DNA of 64,000 nucleotides. Source: JADKAV01 sp037046735. Lineage in GTDB: Bacteria; Actinomycetota; Actinomycetes; S36-B12; UBA10799. A program made the translations under genes and the position numbers. The notes beneath the pieces are model-generated. The model made no database searches and was not told the origin of the DNA. It was given only the letters and a program-made list of their open reading frames with translations. This document shows, piece by piece, positions 44,101 to 53,282 of this stretch. The DNA lies in the NCBI GenBank assembly GCA_037046735.1, contig JBAOHC010000021.1, forward strand, positions 62,001-126,000. The letters are read 5' to 3'. Every line of letters begins with the position of its first letter. The stretch's first letter is position 1.

Positions 44101-44944
44101 ATGCCCGAGATCCCCAAAGGCCTGCCGATGATCCACGCCTTCGCGGGTTTCGTGGACGCTGGTCACAGCATCCGGCAGACGGTCTCCCACCTGCGAAGCA
44201 CGCTTCCACATCAGCTCGTGGCTGAGATCAGCGTGGACGACATCTACGACTACCGCGCCCGCCGGCCGATCATGACCTTCGACCGTGACCACTTCTCCAG
44301 CATCGACATGCCCCAGGTGAAGTTGGAGTTCTTCTGGGACGACCGCTCAAAGCCTTTCCTCGTCCTGCACGGCCCGGAGCCCGACCTCGGTTGGCAGCAG
44401 GTCACGCAGTGTGTCATCGAGCTCGCCGAACACTACAAGGTCAGCAAGACGCTGGGCCTGCAGGCAATCCCGTGGCCCGCGCCCGCACACCCGCGACATC
44501 ATGGTCACCGCGCATGCCAGCGATCCCAGCCTCGTGCAGGCGCGCCCGGCCATCGTGGACCGTGTGGACGTGCCCGGCAGCCTCACCAACCTCATCGAGT
44601 TCGCCACCGGCCGGGCCGGCATCCCCGCTCTCGGCTTCGCCGTGCACATCCCCCACTACCTCGTGAACACGGAGTACCCGACGGGCGCGCTCACGGTCAT
44701 CGACGAGATCGGCAAGGCCGCCGAGCTGACCCTGGAGACCGGGGACCTGTCGATCGCCGCGGCTCGCGTTCTGGCGGAGATCGACGAGTCGGTGGCCAGC
44801 AGTGCTGAGAACCAAGAGGTCGTCGCGGCCCTCGAGCAGCAGTACGACGCGGAGACCGCCAACTGGCCGAACCAGCTGCCGAGCAGCGAGGAACTCATGG
44901 ATCAGATCGAACAGTTCCTGGCGGACCAGGATCCCGAAGAGTAA
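44101..44944 (+). CDS. PAC2 family protein, interrupted by a one-base frameshift
   Basis: From ATG 44101 the protein reads GLPMIHAFAGFVDAGHSIRQ, LVAEISVDDIYDYRARRP and HYKVSKTLGLQAIPW, then breaks. The neighbouring frame resumes PHTRDIMVTAHASD, GRAGIPALGFAVHIPHYLV and runs to TAA 44944. Together they form a normal PAC2 (proteasome-assembly-chaperone-like, COG2047) protein of about 280 residues. Removing one C of the CCC run near 44482-44484 joins the frames. The function of actinobacterial PAC2 proteins is not established. GTG 44089 is an alternative start. Confidence 0.8.
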
Positions 44945-44948
44945 CTGC

Positions 44949-46112
44949 CTACCGCGCGAACCAGGCGTGCGTCACCGCGACCATCGCCCGTAGGCCCACC
45001 CCGATGGCGCGCTCGTCCACGTCGAAGGTGCTGGCATGCAGGTCCAGGGTTTCGCCGTCGCCGTTGTGCACGCCTAGGCGTCCGTACGTGCCGGGCACGC
45101 GGTCGGTGTACCAGGCGAACGAGTCGCCGCCCCACGACTGTTCCGTGGGAACCACCGCATCCTGGCCCAGTTCCTCAGCGATCGCGTCGGCCCATAGCGC
45201 CGTGGGTTCGACGTGATTGTCGACTGGGGGCACCCCCTGCCGGTGGTACAACTCCCAGCGCACGCCGGAGTCTCCGAGGATCAACTCCACGGACTCGTTG
45301 AGCAAACGGCGCTGCGCTTCCCACACCACCCGGTCGGGGGTCCGCAAGGTGCCGATCAGCACGGCTTTGGCCGGGATCACGTTCGGGGCGTCGCCGGACA
45401 CCGCCGAACCCCACACCAGCCGGATCGGGCCCTTGTCCGCGCGCTCCACCCGCTCGGTGAGCACCTGCGGCAGGCGCAATGAAAGCTCAGCCATCACGGT
45501 GATCAAATCGATCGTCGCCTCCGGGCGGGCAGTGTGACCACCCGGTCCGTGCAACGTGATCCGGATCAGGTCGGATGCCGACGACACCGGCCCACTGCGC
45601 AGACCGATCGTGCCCACCTTCTTCTTGGGGTCACAATGCAGTCCGAACACCCCACCCACGTCGTCGAAATGGCCCTCCTCGATGACGTCCACCGCCCCAC
45701 CGGGCACCGACTCCTCCGCGGGTTCGAAGATGAGGCGCACCCGGCCCTGCGGCGGATGCGCTGCGAAGTACAGGCCGGCCCCGAGCAGGATCGCGGTGTG
45801 CACGTCGTGCCCGCAGGCGTGCGCCTTCCCAGGTTCCTGGGAGCGGTAGGACGTGTGACACTCATCGTCCATGGACAGGGCGTCGATGTCAGCGCGCAGT
45901 GCCAGCACCGGACCGTCGCCGGTGCCGACGTCACACACCAACCCCGTGCCGCAGTTGAGCACCTTCGGTTCCAGCCCCGCGACCTGCAGGCGCCGCACGA
46001 TGGTCGCCGTGGTCCGCCGCTCCTGGCTGGACAGTTCCGGATGTGCGTGCAGATCTCGCCGTAAAGCGATCAGTTCCTCTGCGCGCGACTGCGCCCACTG
46101 CTCGATTCTCAC
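44949..46112 (-). CDS. M20-family amidohydrolase
   Basis: A 387-residue protein of the M20D group (hippurate hydrolase/IAA-amino-acid hydrolase type): LRRDLHAHPELSSQE, ALRADIDALSMDDE, HACGHDVHTAILLGA and FEPAEESVPGGA carry the metal ligands, and GPGGHTARPE lies in the dimerisation domain. It hydrolyses an N-acyl amino acid or similar amide. The start overlaps the stop of the GCS2 gene (ATGA), so the two form an operon; a link between gamma-glutamyl or related amide formation and hydrolysis is possible but unproven. Confidence 0.92.
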   Translation of the reverse strand: MRIEQWAQSRAEELIALRRDLHAHPELSSQERRTTATIVRRLQVAGLEPKVLNCGTGLVCDVGTGDGPVLALRADIDALSMDDECHTSYRSQEPGKAHACGHDVHTAILLGAGLYFAAHPPQGRVRLIFEPAEESVPGGAVDVIEEGHFDDVGGVFGLHCDPKKKVGTIGLRSGPVSSASDLIRITLHGPGGHTARPEATIDLITVMAELSLRLPQVLTERVERADKGPIRLVWGSAVSGDAPNVIPAKAVLIGTLRTPDRVVWEAQRRLLNESVELILGDSGVRWELYHRQGVPPVDNHVEPTALWADAIAEELGQDAVVPTEQSWGGDSFAWYTDRVPGTYGRLGVHNGDGETLDLHASTFDVDERAIGVGLRAMVAVTHAWFAR

Positions 46113-47242
46113 GTCAAATCCGCCGCCAGTTCCTCACGTAGAAGGGTCACCACATCCTGCAGGGAGCCGCCGTGAGCCACTACGGCTCGCTGCCGGTTGG
46201 CAGACGACCCCACCTCCAGTATCTCGCGCACGCTCGTGAGCGCGTCGAGGGTCCCGAGCCCGGCGGCCACCGGCTCGAGCATGTCCACCATCTGAGTGAT
46301 GTTTTCCGCGAACGACTGGGTGCGGCCGTCGGTGTCGAGCATGACGCGGCCGTCGAGGCCGTACCGGGCGGCGCGCCACTTGTTCTCCCGCGCAACCCAG
46401 CTCGGCATGTCGGGCAGGGGGTTGCCGGCGTCGACCTGCTGATCCATCCAGACGATCAGGGCTTGGGCGAGGGCGGCGATCGCGCGCACCTCGCGCAGCG
46501 TGGGGATGCCGTCGCACATGCGAATCTCGACCGTGCCGTAGGTCGGGTGCGGCCGGATGTCCCACCACACCTCCTTGACGCTCTTGATCGTCTCGGCATT
46601 GATGAGCGCGGTCATGAACCGCTCGAAGGAGGCCCAGTCGGCCATCCACGGCGGCAGCCCCGAGGTGGGCATGATCTCGAAGATCTTGCTGCGGATGCTG
46701 GCCAGGCCGGTGTCGTCGCCGAGCCAGTACGGGCTGCTGGTCGACAGGGCCAGCATCTGCGGCAGGAAGTTCAGCATCGAGTCGATGAACATGATCGCCT
46801 TCTCTTTGCTGCGCACCCCGACGTGGAAATGCACGCCATGGATCGCCAAGCGTCGAGCGGGCCATCCGATCTCGTCGAGCAGCCACTGGTAACGCTCGCC
46901 GGGGCTGAGGTTCATCCGGTCCCAGACCGCATACGGATGGGTGCCGGAGGACTCCAACGCCAGGCCGCGTTCATCGAGCAGCGGCTTGAGTTCCAGATGG
47001 GTGGCCTTGAGGTCGGCCACCGCGTCGTCGGGGGTGTCACACACCCCGGTGATGATCTCGATGCTGGAGTTGAAGAGTTCGTGTTTGGCTTTGGGGTGGT
47101 CGTTGTCGGGATGCCCCTGTCCCACGATGCCGAGGAGTTCGTCCGCCACTTCGGTGAGCCGGCCGGTCTCTTTACTCACGATTCCGTACTCGACCTCGAC
47201 CCCGAGGGTCGGCACGCCCGACGGCGTGAAGTCCACGTGCAT
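46109..47242 (-). CDS. Glutamate-cysteine ligase / carboxylate-amine ligase (GCS2 family)
   Basis: A 377-residue protein starting MHVDFTPSGVPTLGVEVEYG at ATG 47242. It has the GCS2 motifs GVEVEYGIV, HELFNSSIEIITG, SGTHPYAVW, HGVHFHVGVRS and SYGTVEIRMCDG-like (HPTYGTVEIRMCDG), and the ENKWRAARYGLDG region. The family ligates glutamate to an amine such as cysteine; the actual amine here is unknown (YbdK-like members have weak glutamate-cysteine ligase activity). TACGTT lies 7 nt before the ATG. Confidence 0.88.
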   Translation of the reverse strand: MHVDFTPSGVPTLGVEVEYGIVSKETGRLTEVADELLGIVGQGHPDNDHPKAKHELFNSSIEIITGVCDTPDDAVADLKATHLELKPLLDERGLALESSGTHPYAVWDRMNLSPGERYQWLLDEIGWPARRLAIHGVHFHVGVRSKEKAIMFIDSMLNFLPQMLALSTSSPYWLGDDTGLASIRSKIFEIMPTSGLPPWMADWASFERFMTALINAETIKSVKEVWWDIRPHPTYGTVEIRMCDGIPTLREVRAIAALAQALIVWMDQQVDAGNPLPDMPSWVARENKWRAARYGLDGRVMLDTDGRTQSFAENITQMVDMLEPVAAGLGTLDALTSVREILEVGSSANRQRAVVAHGGSLQDVVTLLREELAADLT

Positions 47243-47249
47243 GCCGTTC

Positions 47250-47255
47250 AACGTA
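47250..47255 (-). promoter_or_regulatory. Candidate -10 box (TACGTT) of the GCS2-M20 operon
   Basis: TACGTT on the minus strand ends 7 nt before ATG 47242. Confidence 0.4.
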
Positions 47256-47372
47256 GTGGTTCGGCACAGTCGGGGGCATCTGGAGCGCGCTCGCGAGGGG
47301 ATGGGTCTGTCCCGGTACGAAGGCCTCCGGTACCATTGAAGAGCCCTCGACTCGAGACGTCCGAGGACCGAG

Positions 47373-47445
47373 GTCCCCATCGTCTAGCGGCCTAGGACTC
47401 CGCCCTTTCAAGGCGGCAGCGCGGGTTCGAATCCCGTTGGGGGCA
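47373..47445 (+). tRNA. tRNA-Glu (anticodon TTC)
   Basis: Acceptor GTCCCCA pairs with TGGGGGC; the anticodon loop CTTTCAA gives TTC; GGTTCGAATCC forms the T-arm. The discriminator is A and CCA is not encoded. First of a three-tRNA cluster. Confidence 0.95.
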
Positions 47446-47479
47446 CGCAGTAACGGATCGACTATGGTTGTTCCAGTAA

Positions 47480-47553
47480 GGCCCCGTAGCGCAGTTGGTT
47501 AGCGCGCCGCCCTGTCACGGCGGAGGTCGCCGGTTCGAGCCCGGTCGGGGTCG
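47480..47553 (+). tRNA. tRNA-Asp (anticodon GTC)
   Basis: Acceptor GGCCCCG pairs with CGGGGTC; the anticodon loop CTGTCAC gives GTC; the T-arm contains GGTTCGAGCC. The discriminator is G, typical for tRNA-Asp. Confidence 0.95.
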
Positions 47554-47575
47554 CTCGAGTCCCTTGTGGACTTTC

Positions 47576-47649
47576 GGCCAGGTAGCTCAGTTGGTACGAG
47601 CGTCCGACTGAAAATCGGAAGGTCGGCGGTTCGACCCCGCCCCTGGCCA
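47576..47649 (+). tRNA. tRNA-Phe (anticodon GAA)
   Basis: Acceptor GGCCAGG pairs with CCTGGCC; the anticodon loop CTGAAAA gives GAA; the T-arm contains GGTTCGACCCC. Last of the Glu-Asp-Phe cluster, about 22 nt after tRNA-Asp. Confidence 0.95.
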
Positions 47650-47727
47650 CCTTCGAGGGGTGCAACAAACCCCCTGCCCTCTGGAGCAAACCACGCCAGA
47701 CCGTTTCCACCGCAGCAATGCCCCCGG

Positions 47728-48837
47728 TCAACCCCCGCCCACACCGGCCAACGCCTGTGCGTTCGCTTCGACCTCCCCGTCGGTGTCGCTGGACTCCCCC
47801 CGGCTGTTGGCCCATTGCGAATAGCCGATCGCCGCTGCCGTGGCGAGGATCACAGCGATGCCGCCCACCACGTTGTCGATGACGCGCTGTTTGCCCAACT
47901 CTCCCACCTGTGTGACGGCCGTCGAGTTGAGCGCTGCCGTGGCCGGAACCATGAAGACGTAATAGACCCACGCCAGCCCGCTCAGTCGGGCGAACAGCGC
48001 GACGAGAAGGAACACCAGACCGATGGCATAGACCACAAGCAGCGAAGTCACCTGGCTAACCACCCCGATGACGAACACCGACCCGAAGATCGTGCCGAGC
48101 ACGCGGAAGACCGTCGGCCTGAGGGTCTGGGCCGTGCCGATCGGGGCCATCACCAGGATCACTGCGATGAGGAACGCCCCGCCGATCATCTTCGGGTTGG
48201 CGAGCACATAGAACGTCGACACCGTCACGAGCGTGGTGATCATCACCGTGTACGTCGTCGCCTCGCTCTGCGAGTGCGGGGTGAGTGTCGGCGCCGGGCG
48301 CTTGCGCATCATGAACATCACGAGAAGTGCTGGGATGAGGCCACCGACGAAGAAGGTCAGTGCCATCCACAGCAGGTACTCGGTGTCCAAACGGTCAACC
48401 GTCGCCGCACCGTCCCAAGCCGGAGGGTCGATGAGTGCCCACGCCAACATCACGGGCACCAACAGACCGGACTTCTGCAAGCCCGCCCGGGACAGACGTC
48501 CCACAGTCATGCACAGGATCGCCATCAGCGCCGCACCGGAGACGGGCGACAGACCCGCCACGATCGCCAGTGGGGCGAGGAACCCCATGACGATCGCGAC
48601 GATCACCGCGTAGCGCCGCGCGCCCGACATCGCCGCGGCCGCGCCCACGATGGCCGGTATCGACGCCCAGGTAGCGGCCCCTTGGGGTTTCCCGGTGCCC
48701 ACCCAGGTGACGAGCAGCATCACGATCGCCGGCAACAGCACGAGCACGACGGCGATCGCCACCAGGATCAGGCGGCGCTTGACAGGCATCCGGGCCGCCT
48801 GGTTTGTAGCAACCTTGCCGGACTCCCGAGCAGTCAT
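47728..48837 (-). CDS. FUSC/aromatic-acid-exporter-like membrane protein
   Basis: A 369-residue protein with about ten hydrophobic helices, a basic loop in the middle (MMRKRPAPTL) and a hydrophilic tail. The pattern with TYTVMITTLVTVSTFYVLANPK and GTAQTLRPTVFRVLGTIFGSVFVI in the second half is that of FUSC/PF13515 permease domains (R-x-x-G-T). Function is probably small-molecule export or envelope-associated. A related protein is encoded at 53283-54281. TAGGCT lies 6 nt before the ATG. Confidence 0.75.
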   Translation of the reverse strand: MTARESGKVATNQAARMPVKRRLILVAIAVVLVLLPAIVMLLVTWVGTGKPQGAATWASIPAIVGAAAAMSGARRYAVIVAIVMGFLAPLAIVAGLSPVSGAALMAILCMTVGRLSRAGLQKSGLLVPVMLAWALIDPPAWDGAATVDRLDTEYLLWMALTFFVGGLIPALLVMFMMRKRPAPTLTPHSQSEATTYTVMITTLVTVSTFYVLANPKMIGGAFLIAVILVMAPIGTAQTLRPTVFRVLGTIFGSVFVIGVVSQVTSLLVVYAIGLVFLLVALFARLSGLAWVYYVFMVPATAALNSTAVTQVGELGKQRVIDNVVGGIAVILATAAAIGYSQWANSRGESSDTDGEVEANAQALAGVGGG

Positions 48838-48843
48838 GCCAGA

Positions 48844-48849
48844 AGCCTA
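48844..48849 (-). promoter_or_regulatory. Candidate -10 box (TAGGCT) of the FUSC-like gene
   Basis: TAGGCT on the minus strand ends 6 nt before ATG 48837. Nothing else is recognised in 48850-49058. Confidence 0.4.
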
Positions 48850-49058
48850 GAGCCCGAGCGGATGGGATCGGCGACCCAAGAAACGGCCCCCACACCCGCT
48901 TCTTCGGCGTACTCAGCGCCAGCCGCCGATGGCCGGAGAACGGCAACCGCCGGAGGCCAACGGTCATCACCAAATACGGAACCCGCGGCGCCACCAAGTG
49001 CCACAGTGCGCTCTCTGTACCGACGGGACGGCACAGAGTGCCACTGGCGGCATGCAGT

Positions 49059-49799
49059 TCAGGGTCGGTAGGGCTCGCTGACGTCAGCGAGTCCAATCTG
49101 CGTGCGGCCGTCGTCGCCGTAAACCGGCACCGGGGCCTGCGATGTTCCACCGGTGGTCAGGCGAGGCCGCCCCTGGTCCGTGAGCAAGCCGTAGTCGATC
49201 CAGCCCCAAGCACCGTTAGTGGCCACGGCGGGCACAAGGTCCGGAAGGTTACTGTTGCCCGGGACGCCGAGGGACACTGTGGCGCTCACAGCAGCGTTGG
49301 CAGGGTCGAGCTTGTCGGTGATGGCCGCGTAGAGACGCCAGTGGGTCCCGTCAGCGACGTCGATGCGAAGCCCGTCGGCAGGTAGCGGTGCAAGGTGCTG
49401 GGGGTTGGCCGGGTCGAACTCATCCGTCAAAGGGATTGCGTCTCGCTGAACCGCCGGACCGGTGGAGCCTGCAACGCCGCCCCCGGGGGTGTTGCAGCGG
49501 GGGCCGTCGAAGCAGACCAACTCGACCCGCAGGTACGTGGCGCCCGACGGCAGGTCCGTGAAGGGCACGCTGGCGGGCCCGACGCCGTTGATGATCAGGG
49601 GTGCGCGCAGGGGCTTGTCGGCTAGCTCCCCCGGCGGCCTCGGTCCTGCGGTAGCGGCCACACCTCCAACCGCCAACGAGGCCACTAATGCTGCGCCCAT
49701 GACCGCCAGCCGCCGGCGCCGACGAGTCTGGGAGGTGGCCAATGTGACGAGCTCACGGCGCAGCTCGCTGGTGAACATGGGATCCATGGCGGCGTTCAT
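49059..49799 (-). CDS. Single-pass membrane protein, probable anti-sigma partner
   Basis: A 246-residue protein from ATG 49799: a short cytoplasmic part (TSELRRELVTLATSQTRRRRR), one membrane helix (LAVMGAALVASLAVGGVAA), and a beta-rich extracytoplasmic domain (RVELVCFDGPRC, AVSATVSLGVPG). The gene follows the ECF sigma factor with a 4-nt overlap (ATGA), so an anti-sigma or sensor role is likely by position. No zinc-binding anti-sigma (HxxxCxxC) motif is seen, which makes the assignment uncertain. Confidence 0.7.
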   Translation of the reverse strand: MNAAMDPMFTSELRRELVTLATSQTRRRRRLAVMGAALVASLAVGGVAATAGPRPPGELADKPLRAPLIINGVGPASVPFTDLPSGATYLRVELVCFDGPRCNTPGGGVAGSTGPAVQRDAIPLTDEFDPANPQHLAPLPADGLRIDVADGTHWRLYAAITDKLDPANAAVSATVSLGVPGNSNLPDLVPAVATNGAWGWIDYGLLTDQGRPRLTTGGTSQAPVPVYGDDGRTQIGLADVSEPYRP

Positions 49800-50416
49800 C
49801 GTGTGCTCCTGAGCGGCTGCGAGGCGGAGGGGGTCGTGGCAGCTGGGGTCTGTGCCAGCCGCAGTCGGATGCGCTGCCATCTGGACCGGGCAGCAGCGTC
49901 GGTCAGACCGAGAGTCTGTGCGGCTGCACTGATGGGGAAGCCCTCGAGGGCGATAAGCGCCAGCAGTTGCTGATCGGCAGGCCCGAGCCTTCGGACTGCC
50001 GAAACGAGTGCCGGATCAAGGTCGAGGTCCGCCCGGCTGAGGGCGACTGTGTCGGCGGGGGCGCTTTGCTCCTCCTGTCTCGGGAGCCGTGAAATGAAGG
50101 CGCGATGGCGCCGCATCGCGCGGCCGCGGTTGAGGCACAGATTGTTCGCCACAACCAATAACCATGGGAGCACGGATCCGTCCACGACCGGGACGTCCTT
50201 TCGCCGGCGCCACAACTCAAGGAACGCGGCCGCGACGACGTCCTCGGAGTCGTGGACGTCGCAGGTCAGGCGCAGCACGTGACGGAAGACGCGTTGGTGA
50301 TGGAGATCAAAGATCAGCCCGAAGGCGACTCCATCACCGGCGAGGGAGGAGGCCCACGCCTGCTGCTCATCGATTGTGTCCACGCTTGTACATGTCCGCG
50401 GGGCCGGAACCTGCAT
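49796..50416 (-). CDS. ECF-type RNA polymerase sigma factor
   Basis: A 206-residue protein from ATG 50416, chosen because GGGAGGGG lies 5 nt upstream; longer in-frame starts (50476, 50488) lack this. Region 2 is seen in FGLIFDLHHQRVFRHVLRLTCDVHDSEDVVAAAFLELWRRR and region 4 in LGPADQQLLALIALEGFPISAAAQTLGLTDAAARSRWQRIRLRL. It directs transcription of a regulon not visible here and is coupled to a membrane protein that may hold it inactive. Confidence 0.9.
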   Translation of the reverse strand: MQVPAPRTCTSVDTIDEQQAWASSLAGDGVAFGLIFDLHHQRVFRHVLRLTCDVHDSEDVVAAAFLELWRRRKDVPVVDGSVLPWLLVVANNLCLNRGRAMRRHRAFISRLPRQEEQSAPADTVALSRADLDLDPALVSAVRRLGPADQQLLALIALEGFPISAAAQTLGLTDAAARSRWQRIRLRLAQTPAATTPSASQPLRSTR

Positions 50417-51365
50417 CAACCCCTCCCGGCAGCTCTCGGGCTCCTGTGGCTTGCCATCCCTCGCCGCCCCGTTCATGGGAGTCAGCATGCCGGGTCACTC
50501 ATGTCTCGCGTGAGTCGGACCGGAACCTCCCGTCATTCCACCCGACGAGCGGGAGTAGACCCCAAACTGTCAGGTCGACCGATCCTGCTGTCAGGTATCC
50601 GATGCAAACGGACACACGAGGACAAACGGCAGGACATGCGGTCTTCAGTCGACTAACGGCGTCCCAAGCGCGCCTGTCCGTGCCCCTGTGTCTCGCTGTT
50701 TGTCTCATGGGTTCGCCTGCCTCTGAGTGAGTGGCAGGCACGGTTGTCGACGAGGCTGAAACCCCGAGTAGCGGCACCTGTCTCCTCGACCGACGTCGAT
50801 TTCTACAGCCCGACAGAGTCGGCGCCGTATAGCGTCCGTTGTGAACAAGGGCGGGTCCGAGAACTGGATATGAGCGTTGGGCACGTTTCAGAGCCTGCGA
50901 CCGCGGTGCCGGGGCTCACGAACACGCCGAGTGCTCATCCATGGCCCAGGCAAGCGGCGCCCACTAGTCCTGCGGCACCGGTGCTGGCCAAACCGCGCAC
51001 GTTCGCCATCACCTCACGTGAGTGGCTTGTTCACCGGTCGTCGACCACATCTGGTTGACGCCCCACCAAGATCAACCAGATGTGGACAGACACGCCGCAG
51101 TTTCTGTCCGAAATGTCCTTTCCCACGGCGCGTCGCTGGTTGGGAACGATCGTGAGCGTCGATCTCCCAACCAGATGTGGACACGAAACCGGGATCACCC
51201 CAAACTGGCGCGGAAGCACCGGATGTGTTGTGGTCTCACACCCGAGCAAGACCCGCACGGGAGCCCCCTCCCTGCATGTCACACTCGCCCGTCTCCGAAC
51301 GCACCCAGAGCAGCACACGCCTTGTGCCATACTCCAGTGCCGGACGCGTCAACCCAGGAGCAGCC
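50417..51365. other. Long intergenic region with repeat copy B
   Basis: About 950 nt between divergent genes. Apart from the repeat at 51045-51185 I see no credible gene. Short frames on both strands show no family resemblance and no ribosome-binding sites. Confidence 0.6.
51045..51185. repeat. Double-hairpin repeat element, copy B
   Basis: Perfect 13-bp stem CCACATCTGGTTG (51045-51057) / CAACCAGATGTGG (51073-51085) with a 15-nt loop, then a second hairpin CTGGTTGGG (51136-51144) / CCCAACCAG (51166-51174), the latter running into ATGTGGACACG. Reversed, this matches copy A at 6941-7084 in arm sequence, loop length and order. Confidence 0.8.
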
Positions 51366-53048
51366 ATGAGCGACACCACCAGCTCGGATCCGCTCGAGGC
51401 CCTTGGCCCCGACACCCTGCGGAGCGTTGCTGATTCGCTGTGGCAGTCCGAACTCGACCTGTCATCGCTACCGGACGGGATCCGCATTGCGCTCACCAGC
51501 GAGAAGAACAGCCCTGAGGCCTACGGCGAGCGCATGCAGGCGTTCCTGCGCTACCTCAGCGAGCATCCCGTGGAGCACGCGCCGAGCTACGAGAAGACCT
51601 ACGAACACTTGCTGCCCTTCTGCACCCGGCTGTCCCCCCAGCAGGCCTATGCGATCTCGGTGAACCTCCTCGGACCACCGGCGTCCATCGGGTACGACAT
51701 GGTGCCGACGAAGGCGAACTTCGAGTTCCCCCGTGACTTCGGGCCGAAGCCCCGAAGCGCCGTCGGATGGCACTTCTTCGTCGGGAGTTGCTGGGACGAG
51801 GACGGTGCGGAGTACGGCGTGGAGCTGATGTTCTTCCAGGCCGGGGTCTTCCCGCCACCCGTGGCCGCGGGCTTCGGGCTGACGGAGGACGAGAACCAGG
51901 TCGTCGAAGTCCAGTTGGCCGTCAGCAAAGCCGGCGAGGGTCACTGGCAGGCGGACCCCGTCTGCCTCGGGGGAACCAGTGGTCTGGTCTCGCACACAAC
52001 GAACCCGTTCAGTTACACGGTCGGTCGCAACACGATGGCCTGCCACGACGCTGAGCAGTTCTTCCCGATCACGGTCAAGGCCTGGGGAGTGGATAGGGGC
52101 GAAACCCCATCCCGCGAGCTCGCGGTCGACATCACGTTCACCTCGGGAAAGCAGTACCTGTTCCAGGGAGCCGACGGCTGCATGCCCGCGGTCGACGGCG
52201 TGGGGTCGTTGTACTACTCGATTCCCAACATCAGTCTCGACCCGTCCTGCAGCACACTCACCCTCGATGGACGCACCATTCGGCTGGTGCGGGGCCAGTT
52301 CTGGTTCGACCGCCAGTGGGGCTACATCTCCGGTGTCTCGCGCTCCAAAGTCATGCGCGCCGCCTCGTTCAGCAAGGACCCCAACCCCGCAGGCTGGGAC
52401 TGGTTCATGGCCCAGTTCCTCGGTGACCGCCAGATCACCGTGTTCGCCCCGCACGCCAGCGAGCGCTCGCAGTACTACGAGCAGACGGGGCCGGAGCCGC
52501 CCGGGACGATGATCGTGCGCGTGGGCGGCACCTACATGGACGCCGACCGCGGTCAGGCCCTCACCTGGGGAACACTGCGGATCACCGACTGGATCAAGGC
52601 CGTCAACTCTCCCAACCCGCAGCGCTACGCGGTCACCAACACCTGGTACCCCAACCGGTGGGAGTTCGAGTTCGACGACGTCGTGCCCGAAGACATCAGA
52701 CGCGTGACGATGACCCCGATCGTCCAGGTCGCGCAGGTGGGCTTCTTCGCCAACGGCGCCCAGTACGCCGAGGGCGCGGTGATCCTGACCGACCCCGATG
52801 GCAACGACATCGGGCGCGGCTTTGCGGAGTCGGTTGCCTATGCCGACACCCGCGACACCGTGCACCGGATTGCTGGGCTCCCGGACAGCCAGGCCCACAT
52901 CGATTCGCTGTCCCATCGAACGATCCCCAAGTCGCTGGCGGTGCTCAACACCGCCTACGTGCTCGCGCATCAGGCCGAACTCGCTGAGGTAGTCAGCCAA
53001 TCGGTCGGGCTCGAGTTCTTCACCCAGCCGCAACCGAAACCTGAGTAG
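51366..53048 (+). CDS. Large lipocalin-like (CrtC/AttH-type) protein
   Basis: A 560-residue cytoplasmic-looking protein from ATG 51366 (CCAGGAG upstream). The middle part has GWHFFVGSCWDEDG, VGSLYYSIPNISLD and, most tellingly, GQFWFDRQWGYISG. The W-x-D-x-x-W-G motif is typical of the CrtC/AttH (hydroxyneurosporene synthase-like) double-lipocalin fold. Known members hydrate or bind isoprenoids; this one has a long helical N-terminal extension and no carotenoid genes nearby, so the substrate is open. Confidence 0.55.
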   Translation: MSDTTSSDPLEALGPDTLRSVADSLWQSELDLSSLPDGIRIALTSEKNSPEAYGERMQAFLRYLSEHPVEHAPSYEKTYEHLLPFCTRLSPQQAYAISVNLLGPPASIGYDMVPTKANFEFPRDFGPKPRSAVGWHFFVGSCWDEDGAEYGVELMFFQAGVFPPPVAAGFGLTEDENQVVEVQLAVSKAGEGHWQADPVCLGGTSGLVSHTTNPFSYTVGRNTMACHDAEQFFPITVKAWGVDRGETPSRELAVDITFTSGKQYLFQGADGCMPAVDGVGSLYYSIPNISLDPSCSTLTLDGRTIRLVRGQFWFDRQWGYISGVSRSKVMRAASFSKDPNPAGWDWFMAQFLGDRQITVFAPHASERSQYYEQTGPEPPGTMIVRVGGTYMDADRGQALTWGTLRITDWIKAVNSPNPQRYAVTNTWYPNRWEFEFDDVVPEDIRRVTMTPIVQVAQVGFFANGAQYAEGAVILTDPDGNDIGRGFAESVAYADTRDTVHRIAGLPDSQAHIDSLSHRTIPKSLAVLNTAYVLAHQAELAEVVSQSVGLEFFTQPQPKPE

Positions 53049-53282
53049 TCCTCGACGCCTACTCGTCTGCCATGTGGCGATGGCTGGGTCGGACCCCAGG
53101 CGGGCTGCCACGGTCGCCGCTCAGTGTCGCCTGATAGTAGCCGGGCGGGGTGTCGCGGCGGTGGTGCACGGCAACCATGTGCGCACCAAGGCCTACCGTC
53201 GCCGCATCTGTGGCTGCGAACCGCACTTCGCCCGCTCGCTTGCGCCATTCTGGGTGCTGCCAACCAGTCCACGGAGCCGACC

